This document shows positions 32,173 to 42,129 of a stretch of 64,000 bases of DNA, piece by piece. Below the pieces are notes generated by a model, which was not told the DNA's origin, ran no database searches, and saw only the letters and a list, made by a program, of their open reading frames with translations. This DNA is from JAPXLN01 sp033809515 (GTDB lineage Bacteria; Bacillota; Sulfobacillia; Fermentithermobacillales; Fermentithermobacillaceae): NCBI GenBank assembly GCA_033809515.1, contig JAPXLN010000006.1:24206-88205 (forward strand), given 5' to 3'. The position numbers and the translations under genes are program-made. How positions within the stretch are numbered: position 1 is the stretch's first letter; each line of letters starts with the position of its first letter.

Positions 32173-34310
32173 TGGCAGGTAAGGAGCCTGAGAAGAGGAG
32201 ACTCAGAAAGGATTCGAGGGATGGTTCCGGCACGTCCCAGATTTCTGCCTGGATGCGTGACAATCGCCAGGCTGTGATATGGGGCGCCGTCGCTTTCGCA
32301 GTGCTCTTGATAGTGTTTTTCATGTCCCTGCTTCCCCCCCAAATCCGGCTTAAGGCCGGAGAGGTTTCCCCAATACCGGTCAAAGCTACCCATGAAGTCA
32401 TTGATGATGGCGCTACTGAAAGGTTGAAGCAGGAGCGAGCTAAGAGCGTTCCTGAGTCGTACACAAAGGACCTTACAGTCTTGTCTGAAATGCAGTCTAG
32501 GCTTGCCGAGCTCAGAAGCAAGATCACCGAGCTTTCTGCATCTACAACCCTGTCAACTCAGGATATTGTTAAGGAACTCCAACCGTGGCTTTCTGACGGC
32601 CTTTCGGGCGCTGACGTAATCGGAGTGGTTGCCACCTCGCCGGTTACCCTGGATTCAGCGTTTTCCACCCTTGATGATGTCCTTGTTGAGGTTCTGTCTG
32701 AGGGCCTCAAAGCAGAGAACCTTGACAAAGGCAAGGCAGCCATCAGAATTGCCCTTGAGGGCAACAAAGACATACCGCCCCGGGTTGGAATGTTCTTGTC
32801 AGCTTTTGTGGAGACGAACCTTAGACCCAATTTCGTCTTCGATCAGGAGGAGACGGACAGGAAGATCAGAGAAGCTCTTCTTGCGGTGGAACCGGCTAGG
32901 GTCAGACGTGGAGAGTACATTATCAGGGAAGGCGACGTCATCACCGGTGAGCAGATTGCGCTGCTTGAGAAACTGGGCATGATGGGTGCCAGGGTGCGAT
33001 TCTCAGCGGTTCTAGGTTCATTCCTCATGTCTGCCCTTGTATGCGGATTCATAGGCGTCTCGGTTTTTCACTATAGCCCTGCCCTGGTAACTTCAGGGAA
33101 GACGGGGCTTTTGAGTTCCACTGTAATACTGAGTATCGTTGCAATCAAAGGGATTTCACAGGTTTCGGGCTTTTTGGCTCCTGTGGCCGCAGGCGTGATG
33201 CTTGTATCGACGCTTCTGGATCGACGTCTGGCCGCTGTGTTCAGTGCGTGTCTGACGCTGAGTCTGGGAACCATGACGGGGTTTGATACAAGGTTTCTTG
33301 CTCTTTCCCTGGCAGGGGGGCTTACAGCAGCTCTTTCATCGAGACCGGATTGGACCAGGCTGCAGCTTGTCAGGACAGGCTTCATGGTTACTCTGGTTAA
33401 CGGAGGCGTTTACCTGAGCCTTGGGTTGACCGGAGTGATTCCTTTGAGCGATCTGCTTTCATGGCGTGATACGGTATTTGTGCTCATGAACGGGCCTCTT
33501 TCCGCTGTGCTGGCGCTAGGGTCTTTGCCGCTGTTTGAGATATTTTTCGGGATAATCACGCCCGTAAGGCTTGTGGAGCTCTCCAATCCCGAACAGCCCC
33601 TTCTTCACAGACTAATGCTTGAGGCACCGGGTACGTACCATCACAGTGTTATGGTGGCAAACCTTGCTGAGGCAGCGGCAACAACCATCGGAGCTGACAG
33701 CCTTCTGGCAAGGGTTGGAGCTTACTACCATGATGTGGGGAAACTCAAGCGACCCTATTTTTTCGCCGAGAACCAGATGGTTGGCATGGAGAATCCTCAC
33801 GACAAGATGACGCCCACCTTATCTTCGACCGTTATAATGTCTCACGTCAAAGATGGTCTGGAACTGGCCGAAGCTCACAAGGTTCCGGAGGTTATCAGGA
33901 AGTTCATAGCGGAACACCATGGAACCACGCTGGTATCCTACTTCTATGCCAAGGCATCTGAGAGTCAGGCGAAAAACGGCAGGGGATTGGCAGAGTGGGA
34001 CTTTCGATATGAAGGTCCGAGACCGACCTCAAAAGAGACTGCCATCGTCATGCTGGCCGACGGGGTTGAAGCAGCTGTCAGAGCTCTATCCAAAGCTACT
34101 CCGGCACGCATAGAATCAGTAGTAAGGAAGATCATACAAGACAGGCTGAACGATCACCAGCTGGATCGCTCAGACCTGACTCTGAAAGAGCTTGACATCA
34201 TGGCTGATACATTTGCCAGGTCCCTTTCGGGGATCTTCCACACTCGCATTGAGTATCCAAGCAAAACAGCTTCAGGTGACGGTGATGAAAGGAGCATGGC
34301 CAGGAGTTGA
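32172..34310 (+). CDS. pgpH: Cyclic-di-AMP phosphodiesterase PgpH (7TMR-HDED, HD domain)
   Basis: 712 residues: one N-terminal helix, an extracellular 7TMR-HDED domain (about 60-270), about seven membrane helices (275-470) and a cytosolic HD domain (about 490-670). The HD motif is seen as Y-H-H-S-V-M, then A-Y-Y-H-D-V-G-K, with H-K-V-P-E-V-I-R-K-F-I-A-E-H-H-G following. PgpH hydrolyses the second messenger c-di-AMP and so affects osmotic and wall homeostasis. GTG start overlaps the phoH stop in TAGTG. This is the gene known as yqfF in B. subtilis. Confidence 0.93.
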
Positions 34311-34786
34311 GCGTCCAGGTAGATACCATAGTATGTCCTGATGTACGTGAAGAGCTTCGGCAAGAGCTTGAGAAGCTAGCCACAACATGCGTTGATACGG
34401 TGCTGAGGATTGAGGGGCGCCTGTCAGCTAGTACTGAAGTCTCAGTGCTTTTCACAGACGATGCTTTCATAAGAGAGTTGAACGCTCAGTACCGTGAGGT
34501 GGATGAGGTCACAGATGTGCTTTCTTTTGCCATGCTGGATTGTGAGAGTGAAGTGGACCTGGTTGAGATTCCAGGGCTTCCCGTTATCCTGGGAGACATA
34601 GTGATTTCCCTGGACACGGCTGAGAGACAGGCCCGGGCAGCAGGCAAATCCACTTTGGACGAGATCAGGTTCTTACTGATCCACGGAATGCTGCATCTCT
34701 TGGGCTATGACCATGATGAGCCCGAGAAAGAGGCGATTATGTGGAAACGCCAGGAAATGGCATTGGCGGCCCTGGACGAAGACTGA
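34307..34786 (+). CDS. ybeY: Endoribonuclease YbeY (rRNA maturation factor)
   Basis: 159 residues, standard size. The zinc-binding H-G-x-L-H-L-x-G-Y-D-H motif is present as H-G-M-L-H-L-L-G-Y-D-H, and R-E-V-D-E-V-T-D-V-L-S-F matches the conserved region before it. YbeY takes part in 16S rRNA 3' processing and ribosome quality control. Its TTG start overlaps the pgpH stop (TTGA). Confidence 0.95.
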   Translation: MSVQVDTIVCPDVREELRQELEKLATTCVDTVLRIEGRLSASTEVSVLFTDDAFIRELNAQYREVDEVTDVLSFAMLDCESEVDLVEIPGLPVILGDIVISLDTAERQARAAGKSTLDEIRFLLIHGMLHLLGYDHDEPEKEAIMWKRQEMALAALDED

Positions 34787-34815
34787 AGCCGTATGATAAT
34801 GGTAAGTCTAGAACT

Positions 34816-35268
34816 GTGCGGGACAGTTTTCGAGACGCCTGGTCGGGACTGTCATACGTTTACCATACCCAACGAAACATGCGAATCCACGTGTTCCTGG
34901 CAGCTTGCGCAGGCGGGATTTGTCTGATTCTGGGTCTTGGGAGAAGCGAAGTTCTCATGGTTTCTCTAGCTGTTGCTTGTGTGTTGGTAGCAGAGGTGGT
35001 CAACACCCTGACGGAGACCTTCACCGACATGATGAGGCCGGATTACAGCATCGTTGCGAAACTGACCAAAGACATAGCAGCTGCAGGAGTCCTTGTGGCT
35101 GCTATGTTTTCAGCGCTGATAGGGTTTGTGGCGTTCTACCCCGCATTCCTGACTCTTCCTGAGAGATTGAGTGAGTTCAGAAGCACACGGCTCATTCCTT
35201 TCGCTTTCTATGCTCTTCTGGCAGTGGGTCCGTCCTTAGCCGGGCTCCTTGTCTGGAAGGAGAAGTAG
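34816..35268 (+). CDS. dgkA: Diacylglycerol kinase / undecaprenol kinase family protein
   Basis: About 150 residues from GTG 34816. S-F-R-D-A-W-S-G-L-S-Y, R-N-M-R-I-H and E-V-V-N-T-L-T-E-T-F-T-D fit the small three-helix DgkA family; Gram-positive members phosphorylate undecaprenol. The usual E-x-x-N-T-A-I-E is N-T-L-T-E here. A fourth hydrophobic segment after residue 125 extends the C-terminus beyond common length. The start is doubtful: the frame is open to ATG 34741, which would overlap ybeY by 46 bases, and neither start has a good ribosome binding site. Next to ybeY, as usual; era and cdd, which often follow, are absent. Confidence 0.85.
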   Translation: MRDSFRDAWSGLSYVYHTQRNMRIHVFLAACAGGICLILGLGRSEVLMVSLAVACVLVAEVVNTLTETFTDMMRPDYSIVAKLTKDIAAAGVLVAAMFSALIGFVAFYPAFLTLPERLSEFRSTRLIPFAFYALLAVGPSLAGLLVWKEK

Positions 35269-35269
35269 A

Positions 35270-36034
35270 TTGCTGTACGGGTCAGAAGGCATAGTTCTGA
35301 GGCAGTCTAACCTCGGGGAATATGACAAGATCATCTCCGTGTTTACACAGGATCAGGGGTTAGTGACTGCCGTCGTAAAGGGAACCCGGCGCCCTAAGAG
35401 CCGGTTGTCGCCGGTCACCCAACCTTTTACCCGGGCTGTGTTTCAACTTTACAAGGGGCGGTCACTGGACAGAGTAACCCAGGTTATGCTCTTGACTACG
35501 CATCCCGGGATAGCTTCAGATTATGTGAAGGCGGTTTACGCCAGTTTCCTGGCTGAGCTTGTTATGGAGATAATGCCGGAACGAGAGGAGTCCCCCGGGC
35601 AGTATGCGTTTCTTGCTCTGGTTCTGTCCTGTCTGGAGAAATCCAAAGACCCCTGGGCTGTGGCGAAGTGGGGAGAGCTTGGCCTTCTGGCCAGAGCAGG
35701 TTTTGCCGCAACCTTTGATGTTTGCCAGGTCTGCGGGAAATTGCCCGGAGCGTCACCGCGTTTTTCGCCTGGCAGGGGTGGGGCAGTGTGCGAAGCTTGC
35801 GCAGAAACTGCGTCCGAAGCAGCCAGTGAGGACTTCAGCGTGTCTCCGGGAGCTTTGAGAACTCTTCAGCTTCTGTCTGAAGCGGCAAGAGGCGCAACTG
35901 CCCCTATGGTTACTGCAAGAGGTACAGTCAAAGAAGAGGTAGAGCTCGTCATGAGAGCTTTTACCCGTTACATGATTGGCAGGCGTCTCAAGTCTTCCTC
36001 ATTGGTAGAGAATATAGAGAAGGATTCAGGTTGA
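35270..36034 (+). CDS. recO: DNA repair protein RecO
   Basis: 254 residues from TTG 35270 (GGAAGGAG upstream), giving the family start L-Y-G-S-E-G-I-V-L-R-Q. N-terminal OB fold with G-L-V-T-A-V-V-K-G-T-R-R, helical middle, and a Cys-pair zinc finger (C-Q-V-C-G, then C-E-A-C-A). RecO anneals DNA and loads RecA with RecR in recombinational repair. The start overlaps the ends of the dgkA reading frame region by no bases (1-base gap). Confidence 0.93.
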   Translation: MLYGSEGIVLRQSNLGEYDKIISVFTQDQGLVTAVVKGTRRPKSRLSPVTQPFTRAVFQLYKGRSLDRVTQVMLLTTHPGIASDYVKAVYASFLAELVMEIMPEREESPGQYAFLALVLSCLEKSKDPWAVAKWGELGLLARAGFAATFDVCQVCGKLPGASPRFSPGRGGAVCEACAETASEAASEDFSVSPGALRTLQLLSEAARGATAPMVTARGTVKEEVELVMRAFTRYMIGRRLKSSSLVENIEKDSG

Positions 36035-36147
36035 TAGGGGTGTTGGCGGAGTGATGGAGGACATAGCTCCCTTGTCCTCGAAACCCCATAGGAGATTAGC
36101 CCCTTGCTTTCTTTTGAAAGGTTGACCGGGAAGGAGTTCTGATTGGT

Positions 36148-37002
36148 GTGGAGGAGCAGTTATGCTTCACTGAAGTAGTGAGCTCGCTTGAGAATTTCTG
36201 GGCAGATGAAGGGTGTTACATAGGCCGGCCTTATGATATGGAAAAGGGCGCCGGTACAATGAATCCCCTTACGTTCTTCAAGGTGCTGGGTCCTGAGCCC
36301 TGGAGCATGGCCTACATCGAACCGTGCCGCAGACCTCAGGATGCACGTTACGGGGACAATCCCTACCGGATGGGCCACTATTTTCAGTTTCAGGTCATAC
36401 TCAAACCCCCTCCTGAAATGGTTGTTGAGCTGTACATCAGCTCTTTGGAGGCCCTGGGCATAGAGCGTAAGGATCATGATATCAGATTTGTTGAAGATAA
36501 CTGGGAGTCTCCGACCCTTGGCGCTTCAGGGTTGGGGTGGGAGGTCTGGCTTGACGGCAATGAGATCACTCAGTTTACCTTTTTTCAGGAAGTAGGAGGA
36601 ATGGAGGTAAAGCCTATCTCCTGTGAAATCACCTATGGTCTTGAACGCCTGACAGCTTACATACAAGGCCTGGACAATGTTTGGGATATCCGGGTTTCGC
36701 CGGGTCTCAGATACAACGACCTTTTCCTGCAGCAGGAGAAAGAAGGCTCGGTTTACGCGTTTGAGGCAGCTGATGTAGGTTTTCTCCTGGCTTCGTTTGA
36801 CAGCTATGAGAAAGAAGCTAAAAGAATACTAGGGCTTGGCCTGGTAAGCCCTGCATACGACTATGCCCTTAAGTGCTCTCACACGTTCAACTTGCTGGAT
36901 GCAAGAGGAGCTTTGTCAGTTTCTGAGAGGCAAAATTACATTGCTCGAGTTCGCAGTCTGACCAGAGAATGCGCTGTTAAGTATGTTGCTCCCCGGAGGT
37001 AA
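36148..37002 (+). CDS. glyQ: Glycyl-tRNA synthetase alpha subunit
   Basis: 284 residues, within the family's 280-300. The N-terminal W-A-D-E-G-C-Y-I-G-R-P-Y-D-M-E-K-G-A-G-T-M block, R-R-P-Q-D-A-R-Y-G-D-N-P-Y-R and F-Q-F-Q-V-I-L-K-P are near-invariant class II catalytic motifs. It forms the alpha2beta2 enzyme with GlyS. GTG start. No T-box is present in the 113-base gap after recO. Confidence 0.96.
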   Translation: MEEQLCFTEVVSSLENFWADEGCYIGRPYDMEKGAGTMNPLTFFKVLGPEPWSMAYIEPCRRPQDARYGDNPYRMGHYFQFQVILKPPPEMVVELYISSLEALGIERKDHDIRFVEDNWESPTLGASGLGWEVWLDGNEITQFTFFQEVGGMEVKPISCEITYGLERLTAYIQGLDNVWDIRVSPGLRYNDLFLQQEKEGSVYAFEAADVGFLLASFDSYEKEAKRILGLGLVSPAYDYALKCSHTFNLLDARGALSVSERQNYIARVRSLTRECAVKYVAPRR

Positions 37003-37010
37003 CGGTTCCC

Positions 37011-39095
37011 ATGGCGGATGATCTGCTTTTTGAAATCGGTTCTGATGAAATTCCTGCCCGGTACATGCCTCAGGCCATAAATGACCTTCAAGAGCGTGCT
37101 GCTGTCTCTCTCAAAGAGGCCCGATTTGGTTTCGATAGTCTCTCTGTGTTTGGTACACCCAGGCGCCTTGTGCTGTACGTAACAGGGCTTACTGAGGTCA
37201 GTCGGGAAGCTGAGTTCAAAGTCAGAGGCCCTTCAGTCAAGGCAGCATACGACAAAGAGGGGACACCTACCAAGGCATTGCTGGGGTTTTCAAGATCCCT
37301 GGGCATCAGTCCCGAGGATGTAGTGATCGAGAAGAGCAATGGCGGTGAGTACGTATATGGGTTAAGGAAGGTAAGCGGCCGGTCTGTAGACCATGCCTTG
37401 CCGGAGATTCTTCCTGCCCTGGTCTTCGGCATGGAATGCCCTCACCCTTTGCGTTGGGGCGAACAGAACTGGCGTTGGTACAGGGCCATCAGATGGGTTG
37501 TATGCTTGTATGGCTCAAAGGTTATTCCTGCTGAAGTGGCAGGGCGATCTGCAGGTAGAACCAGCTTTGGCCACAGAACCCTTCACCCGGAGCCTATAAC
37601 TATCCCTGCTGCCGGAGACTACTTTTCTCTGATGGAACGATCTGGGGTAATCGTGGACCAGGAAAAGAGGAGGGCCTCCATAGCAGAGGGCGCTTCAGCT
37701 TGCGCTGTTACCATGGGAGGCATCTTCCTGGAGGACCATGATCTTATGGAGGAAATCACCTTTCTGGCGGAACATCCTGTCCCGTTCCTTGGCAAGTTTG
37801 ACACAAAGTATCTTGACCTTCCCAGAGAGGTTCTTGTCACTGTCATGCGATACCATCAGCGGTATTTCCCTGTGGTCAGCAAGTCAGGGGAGATTTTGCC
37901 CGGGTTTGTGGGAGTGAGGGATGGCCATGCTTCTCAAGGAATGGATACAGTCAGAAGAGGGAACGAGTGGGTGATTCGTGCGCGCCTTTCGGATGCGGAG
38001 TTCTTCTACCGCCAAGATCTGAAGGTCAAGCTTGAAGACAGGCTGGCAGATCTCAAAGGCGTAGGCTTTCTGAAAGGTGCAGGCAGCATGTATGACAAGA
38101 CAGATCGGGTTTTTGAGATTGGGCAAGACTATGCCGCCAGAACCGACCTTTCAGCTCTTGACCGCGAGATTGTGGCTCAGTCTTCGCGTTTGGCAAAGTG
38201 CGATCTGGTAACGCACATGGTAGGGGAATTTGCCGAATTGGAAGGGATTATGGGTGGGCACTATGCAGCCATGCAAGGATTGCCCGAACCGGTGTGCACA
38301 GCTATAGGCAAGCATTATCTCCCCAGATCAACGAAAGATCCTCTTCCCGACAAGGGGCCGGGGTCGATTCTGGCTCTGGCTGACAAAATGGACACCCTGG
38401 CCACTGCTTTCTCTTTGGGAATCGAGGTATCCGGGTCCCAGGATCCCCTGGGGCTTAGACGAGCGGCCCAGGGAGTGGTGAGTATCCTGATGGGTCACGG
38501 GTACGAGATATCCCTGGATGAGCTGGCCGCAAGGCCGCTGGAACTTGCCGGCGCTCATCTGAAGTCACCTTTGCCCATTGCCCGGGAGCGGCTCTCTCAG
38601 TTTTTGCTTGGCAGGGTTGAGGTTGCTTTGACCGGGCAATCCTATCCAATTGAGATCGTCAGAGCGGTCCTGGGTGGAGGGGAGAAACGAATTGCCAGGC
38701 TAGGAGCTATGGCATATGCACTATCTTGTCTTGTTGGAACCGAGAAACTCGCGTGGGTGGTTACAGGGTGGCGAAGAACGTCAGTGCTTGCAAAGGCAAG
38801 TCAAGGGAGAAGCCTTAGGGGGGACCTCCTTTCTGAAGAGCCTGAAATCGCCCTTTACGAGATATTCCAGGCGAAAAAGGAATTTGCCGGAAGAATGTTG
38901 GAAGGGGGGCATTACGCAGACTACCTTGATGTGTTGGCGGGTCTCAGGCCTGATATCGACTTGTGTCTGGATAAGGTGTTGATAATGGCCAAGGATCCGG
39001 AGATTAGAGCTAACAGGCTTGCTCTTCTGGGAGGAGTCTCTGATCTTTTCACAGCGTTTGCCGACTTTTCTCATGCCTTGCCGCTGGTACCGTAA
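37011..39095 (+). CDS. glyS: Glycyl-tRNA synthetase beta subunit
   Basis: 694 residues, typical length. Start L-L-F-E-I-G-S-D-E-I-P-A-R-Y-M and F-G-T-P-R-R-L are family hallmarks; the HD-like fold and C-terminal anticodon-binding region follow. It recognises tRNA-Gly in the tetrameric enzyme. It starts 8 bases after glyQ. Confidence 0.96.
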   Translation: MADDLLFEIGSDEIPARYMPQAINDLQERAAVSLKEARFGFDSLSVFGTPRRLVLYVTGLTEVSREAEFKVRGPSVKAAYDKEGTPTKALLGFSRSLGISPEDVVIEKSNGGEYVYGLRKVSGRSVDHALPEILPALVFGMECPHPLRWGEQNWRWYRAIRWVVCLYGSKVIPAEVAGRSAGRTSFGHRTLHPEPITIPAAGDYFSLMERSGVIVDQEKRRASIAEGASACAVTMGGIFLEDHDLMEEITFLAEHPVPFLGKFDTKYLDLPREVLVTVMRYHQRYFPVVSKSGEILPGFVGVRDGHASQGMDTVRRGNEWVIRARLSDAEFFYRQDLKVKLEDRLADLKGVGFLKGAGSMYDKTDRVFEIGQDYAARTDLSALDREIVAQSSRLAKCDLVTHMVGEFAELEGIMGGHYAAMQGLPEPVCTAIGKHYLPRSTKDPLPDKGPGSILALADKMDTLATAFSLGIEVSGSQDPLGLRRAAQGVVSILMGHGYEISLDELAARPLELAGAHLKSPLPIARERLSQFLLGRVEVALTGQSYPIEIVRAVLGGGEKRIARLGAMAYALSCLVGTEKLAWVVTGWRRTSVLAKASQGRSLRGDLLSEEPEIALYEIFQAKKEFAGRMLEGGHYADYLDVLAGLRPDIDLCLDKVLIMAKDPEIRANRLALLGGVSDLFTAFADFSHALPLVP

Positions 39096-39255
39096 CCGGA
39101 GGATCGGTCTGGGCCTTTCAGTGGTTCCGGACCCACTGAATGGGAAGAGCCATGTCTGAGGAATAGCTGAACTGTGTCACCAAAGGACCCAATGTTTTGC
39201 GAGGGGTCTTGCGAAGTCCGGCTGGTGCAATACTGTACATCGAGGAGGCGATACT

Positions 39256-41904
39256 TTGTCATCTAAGCTGGTTTATTGGTTCCGCGAGGGCGGAGAAAGC
39301 ATGCGGAGTCTCCTTGGCGGAAAGGGTGCGGGTCTGGGCGAGATGACGCACATGGGATTACCGGTTCCGCCCGGGTTCACCATTACCACAGAAGCATGCA
39401 TCAACTACTACAATCTCGGGGAAAACATGCCGCCGGGACTCAAAGAAGACATAGAAACCTATATGAAGGAACTGGAGAGGGTCACCGGTAAGGATTTCGG
39501 AGGAGCAAAAGACCCGCTCCTGGTGTCAGTCAGGTCAGGGGCTCCCATCAGTATGCCAGGTATGATGGACACAGTGCTTAACCTGGGCCTAAACGACCAG
39601 AGCGTCATGGGGCTTTGGCAGGCCACAAACGACCTTAGATTTGCGCTGGACTGCCACAGGCGGTTTATGCAGATGTTTGGCAACGTAGTACTGGAGATTC
39701 CCCACAGCGAGTTCGAGAAAACCCTCGGCCAGGTGAGGCGCGCTGAAGGAGCGGCCTATGATCACGAGATTTCCCCTGATGGTCTGAAAAAGGTTATCCA
39801 GGGGTACCGCAAGCTCGTTAAGGAGCAGGCAGGAGTGGAGTTTCCCGAGGATCCCATGGAGCAGCTGTACATGGCCGTTCTGGCGGTCTTCAGATCATGG
39901 AACAACGAACGAGCTATCATCTACCGGAATATCAACAAGATTCCTCATGACCTGGGCACTGCAGTCAACGTGCAGGTCATGGTGTTTGGGAACATGGGAC
40001 TGGACTCAGGAACAGGAGTCCTCTTCACCCGGAACCCGTCCACCGGTGAAAACCGCCTGTATGGTGAGTATCTCATGAATGCCCAGGGTGAGGATGTAGT
40101 TGCAGGTCTGCGAACTCCGGTTCCCATTGGGCAGATGAGAGAAGAACTTCCTGCTGTCTACAAGGAAATCGAGACCATGGCCGCGCTGTTGGAAGATCAC
40201 TACAAGGACATGCAGGATATCGAGTTTACCATTGAACACGGCAAGCTATACATACTTCAAACTAGGACCGGCAAAAGGACGGCTCAAGCTTCCCTCGAGA
40301 TAGCCAGGCAGTTGGTACATGAGGACAGGATCTCCAAGAAAGAAGCTGTGAGAAGGGTCAAACCCGAGGAAGTGTCTCGTCTGCTTCACAGGAGTGTGGA
40401 TCCGGGTGCGACCAATCAGCTTCTGGCAAAGGGGCTGCCTGCATCGCCCGGGGCTGCCGTGGGGACCATTGTCTTCGATTCAGACACTGCCGAAAGGATT
40501 GGCCAGGAGCAGAAGGTTATCCTGGTGAGACCCGAGACAAACCCTGATGACATGCCCGGCATAGTCCATTCCCAGGGGATCTTGACTTCCCGTGGTGGTA
40601 TGACCTGTCACGCAGCTATTGTGGCCAGGGGTATGGGCAAGCCGGCTGTGGTAGGGTGTGAAGGAATGCGTTTGGATATGGATGCCCGCCAGGCCCGTTT
40701 CGGATCCCTTCTTCTGAATGAGGGCGACACTGTCTCCATAGACGGTGCTTCAGGCAATGTCTATTTGGGCGAGGTTCCCCTGGTTGAACCTATCCTCGGA
40801 GATGCGTTCAAGGAGATTCTGCAATGGGCTGACGAGTTCAGGCGTCTGGGCGTTGAGGCTAACGCTGATACCCCTGATGATGCCCTGAAAGCAAGGGAAC
40901 TCGGGGCAGAGGGCATCGGCCTTTGCAGGACTGAGCATATGTTCATGGCCGCCGACCGGCTGCCTATTGTGCAGGAGATGATCATGGCTGAGAGCGAGAC
41001 GGATAGGCGTGCAGCTCTTGACAAGCTTCTGCCAATACAGAGAGAGGACTTTCGTGTTATTCTAAAGGCCATGCGAGGGTATCCCGTAACCATAAGACTG
41101 CTGGATCCCCCCCTCCATGAGTTCCTGCCCAAGGTTGAAGACCTTCTTGTTCGGGTCATGGAGATGAGAGGGGCCAACGCGCCTGCCGCAAAGATCAGGG
41201 AAGCAGAGATTCTGCTCAGAGAAGCCCGGAATCTCCATGAGCAAAACCCCATGATGGGGCTTCGAGGCTGCAGGCTTGGGCTGCTCTGGCCTGAAGTATA
41301 TGAGATGCAAGCGCGGGCAATCTTCCAGGCAACGGCTGCTTTGTTCAAAGCAGGGTACACCGATGTCCAGCCTGAAGTCATGGTTCCCCTGGTAGGTCAG
41401 GCAAATGAGCTAGAGATCCTCAGGGGTCTTGTAGAGAAAGTAGCTGCTGAAGTCAAGGCCGAGGAAGGCGTGGACTTTCCTGTTGTAATCGGAACCATGA
41501 TTGAGGTACCCAGGTCGGCCCTGACTGCTGACGAAGTAGCTCATCATGCCCAGTTTTTCTCGTTTGGGACCAACGACCTGACTCAGATGACTTTCGGGTT
41601 CAGCCGGGATGACGCCGAGGCTCGGTTCTTACACAGGTACCTTGAGCTTGGGATCCTAAAGGAGAATCCATTTGCCGTTCTGGACAGAACCGGAGTGGGC
41701 AAACTGGTGAAGATGGCTGTTGAGCTTGGCCGGTCTACCCGTCCGGACCTTGTGATAGGCGTATGCGGAGAGCACGGCGGCGAACCTACGTCTGTAGAGT
41801 TCTTCCACCAGGCAGGACTCAACTACGTGTCTTGTTCGCCTTTCAGAGTGCCTGTCGCAAGGCTATCGGCTGCTCATGCCGCCATCAAGGAGGACCAGGC
41901 ATAG
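39256..41904 (+). CDS. ppdK: Pyruvate, phosphate dikinase
   Basis: 882 residues. Order: N-terminal ATP-grasp domain (G-G-K-G-A-G-L-G-E-M-T, I-T-T-E-A), the phosphohistidine domain with G-G-M-T-C-H-A-A-I-V-A-R-G (H452 accepts phosphate; T450, two before it, is the site used by the PDRP regulator in other organisms), and the C-terminal PEP/pyruvate TIM barrel (G-L-C-R-T-E-H-M-F, G-T-N-D-L-T-Q-M-T-F-G-F-S-R-D-D, C-G-E-H-G-G). It interconverts pyruvate + ATP + Pi with PEP + AMP + PPi. No regulator gene is adjacent. TTG start after GAGGAGGCG. Confidence 0.97.
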   Translation: MSSKLVYWFREGGESMRSLLGGKGAGLGEMTHMGLPVPPGFTITTEACINYYNLGENMPPGLKEDIETYMKELERVTGKDFGGAKDPLLVSVRSGAPISMPGMMDTVLNLGLNDQSVMGLWQATNDLRFALDCHRRFMQMFGNVVLEIPHSEFEKTLGQVRRAEGAAYDHEISPDGLKKVIQGYRKLVKEQAGVEFPEDPMEQLYMAVLAVFRSWNNERAIIYRNINKIPHDLGTAVNVQVMVFGNMGLDSGTGVLFTRNPSTGENRLYGEYLMNAQGEDVVAGLRTPVPIGQMREELPAVYKEIETMAALLEDHYKDMQDIEFTIEHGKLYILQTRTGKRTAQASLEIARQLVHEDRISKKEAVRRVKPEEVSRLLHRSVDPGATNQLLAKGLPASPGAAVGTIVFDSDTAERIGQEQKVILVRPETNPDDMPGIVHSQGILTSRGGMTCHAAIVARGMGKPAVVGCEGMRLDMDARQARFGSLLLNEGDTVSIDGASGNVYLGEVPLVEPILGDAFKEILQWADEFRRLGVEANADTPDDALKARELGAEGIGLCRTEHMFMAADRLPIVQEMIMAESETDRRAALDKLLPIQREDFRVILKAMRGYPVTIRLLDPPLHEFLPKVEDLLVRVMEMRGANAPAAKIREAEILLREARNLHEQNPMMGLRGCRLGLLWPEVYEMQARAIFQATAALFKAGYTDVQPEVMVPLVGQANELEILRGLVEKVAAEVKAEEGVDFPVVIGTMIEVPRSALTADEVAHHAQFFSFGTNDLTQMTFGFSRDDAEARFLHRYLELGILKENPFAVLDRTGVGKLVKMAVELGRSTRPDLVIGVCGEHGGEPTSVEFFHQAGLNYVSCSPFRVPVARLSAAHAAIKEDQA

Positions 41905-41974
41905 GAAAGAGGAGCTTTTGCCTCACCTCAGGACACGGAGAATCAGTGCAGGGATCCGGAAAGAGACAGTTCCG

Positions 41975-42008
41975 AGGTCCCTGCTTTACTTGTTAAGGTC
42001 CCTGCTTT
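41975..42008 (+). repeat. Short direct repeat upstream of dnaG
   Basis: Two copies of AGGTCCCTGCTTT, at 41975-41987 and 41996-42008, with a 21-base period, in the 225-base gap between ppdK and dnaG. The gap holds nothing else I recognise. Function unknown; may be chance. Confidence 0.35.
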
Positions 42009-42129
42009 GCAGGAGATTTCTTGTCCGGAAGGGAATCGGGTCACCGAAACCGAAATCAGAACGGGTCAGTCACGACCAGGGATTGGTGACGATTCCACGA
42101 ATGCACATAAGGTGGTAAGTTTGTTTGCT

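Noticed and set aside
36035..36147. T-box leader for glyQ
   Set aside because: The gap is too short and contains no T-box sequence.
39116..39140. Inverted repeat TCAGTGG/CCACTGA between glyS and ppdK
   Set aside because: Seven-bp stem with no T tract; not convincing as a terminator.
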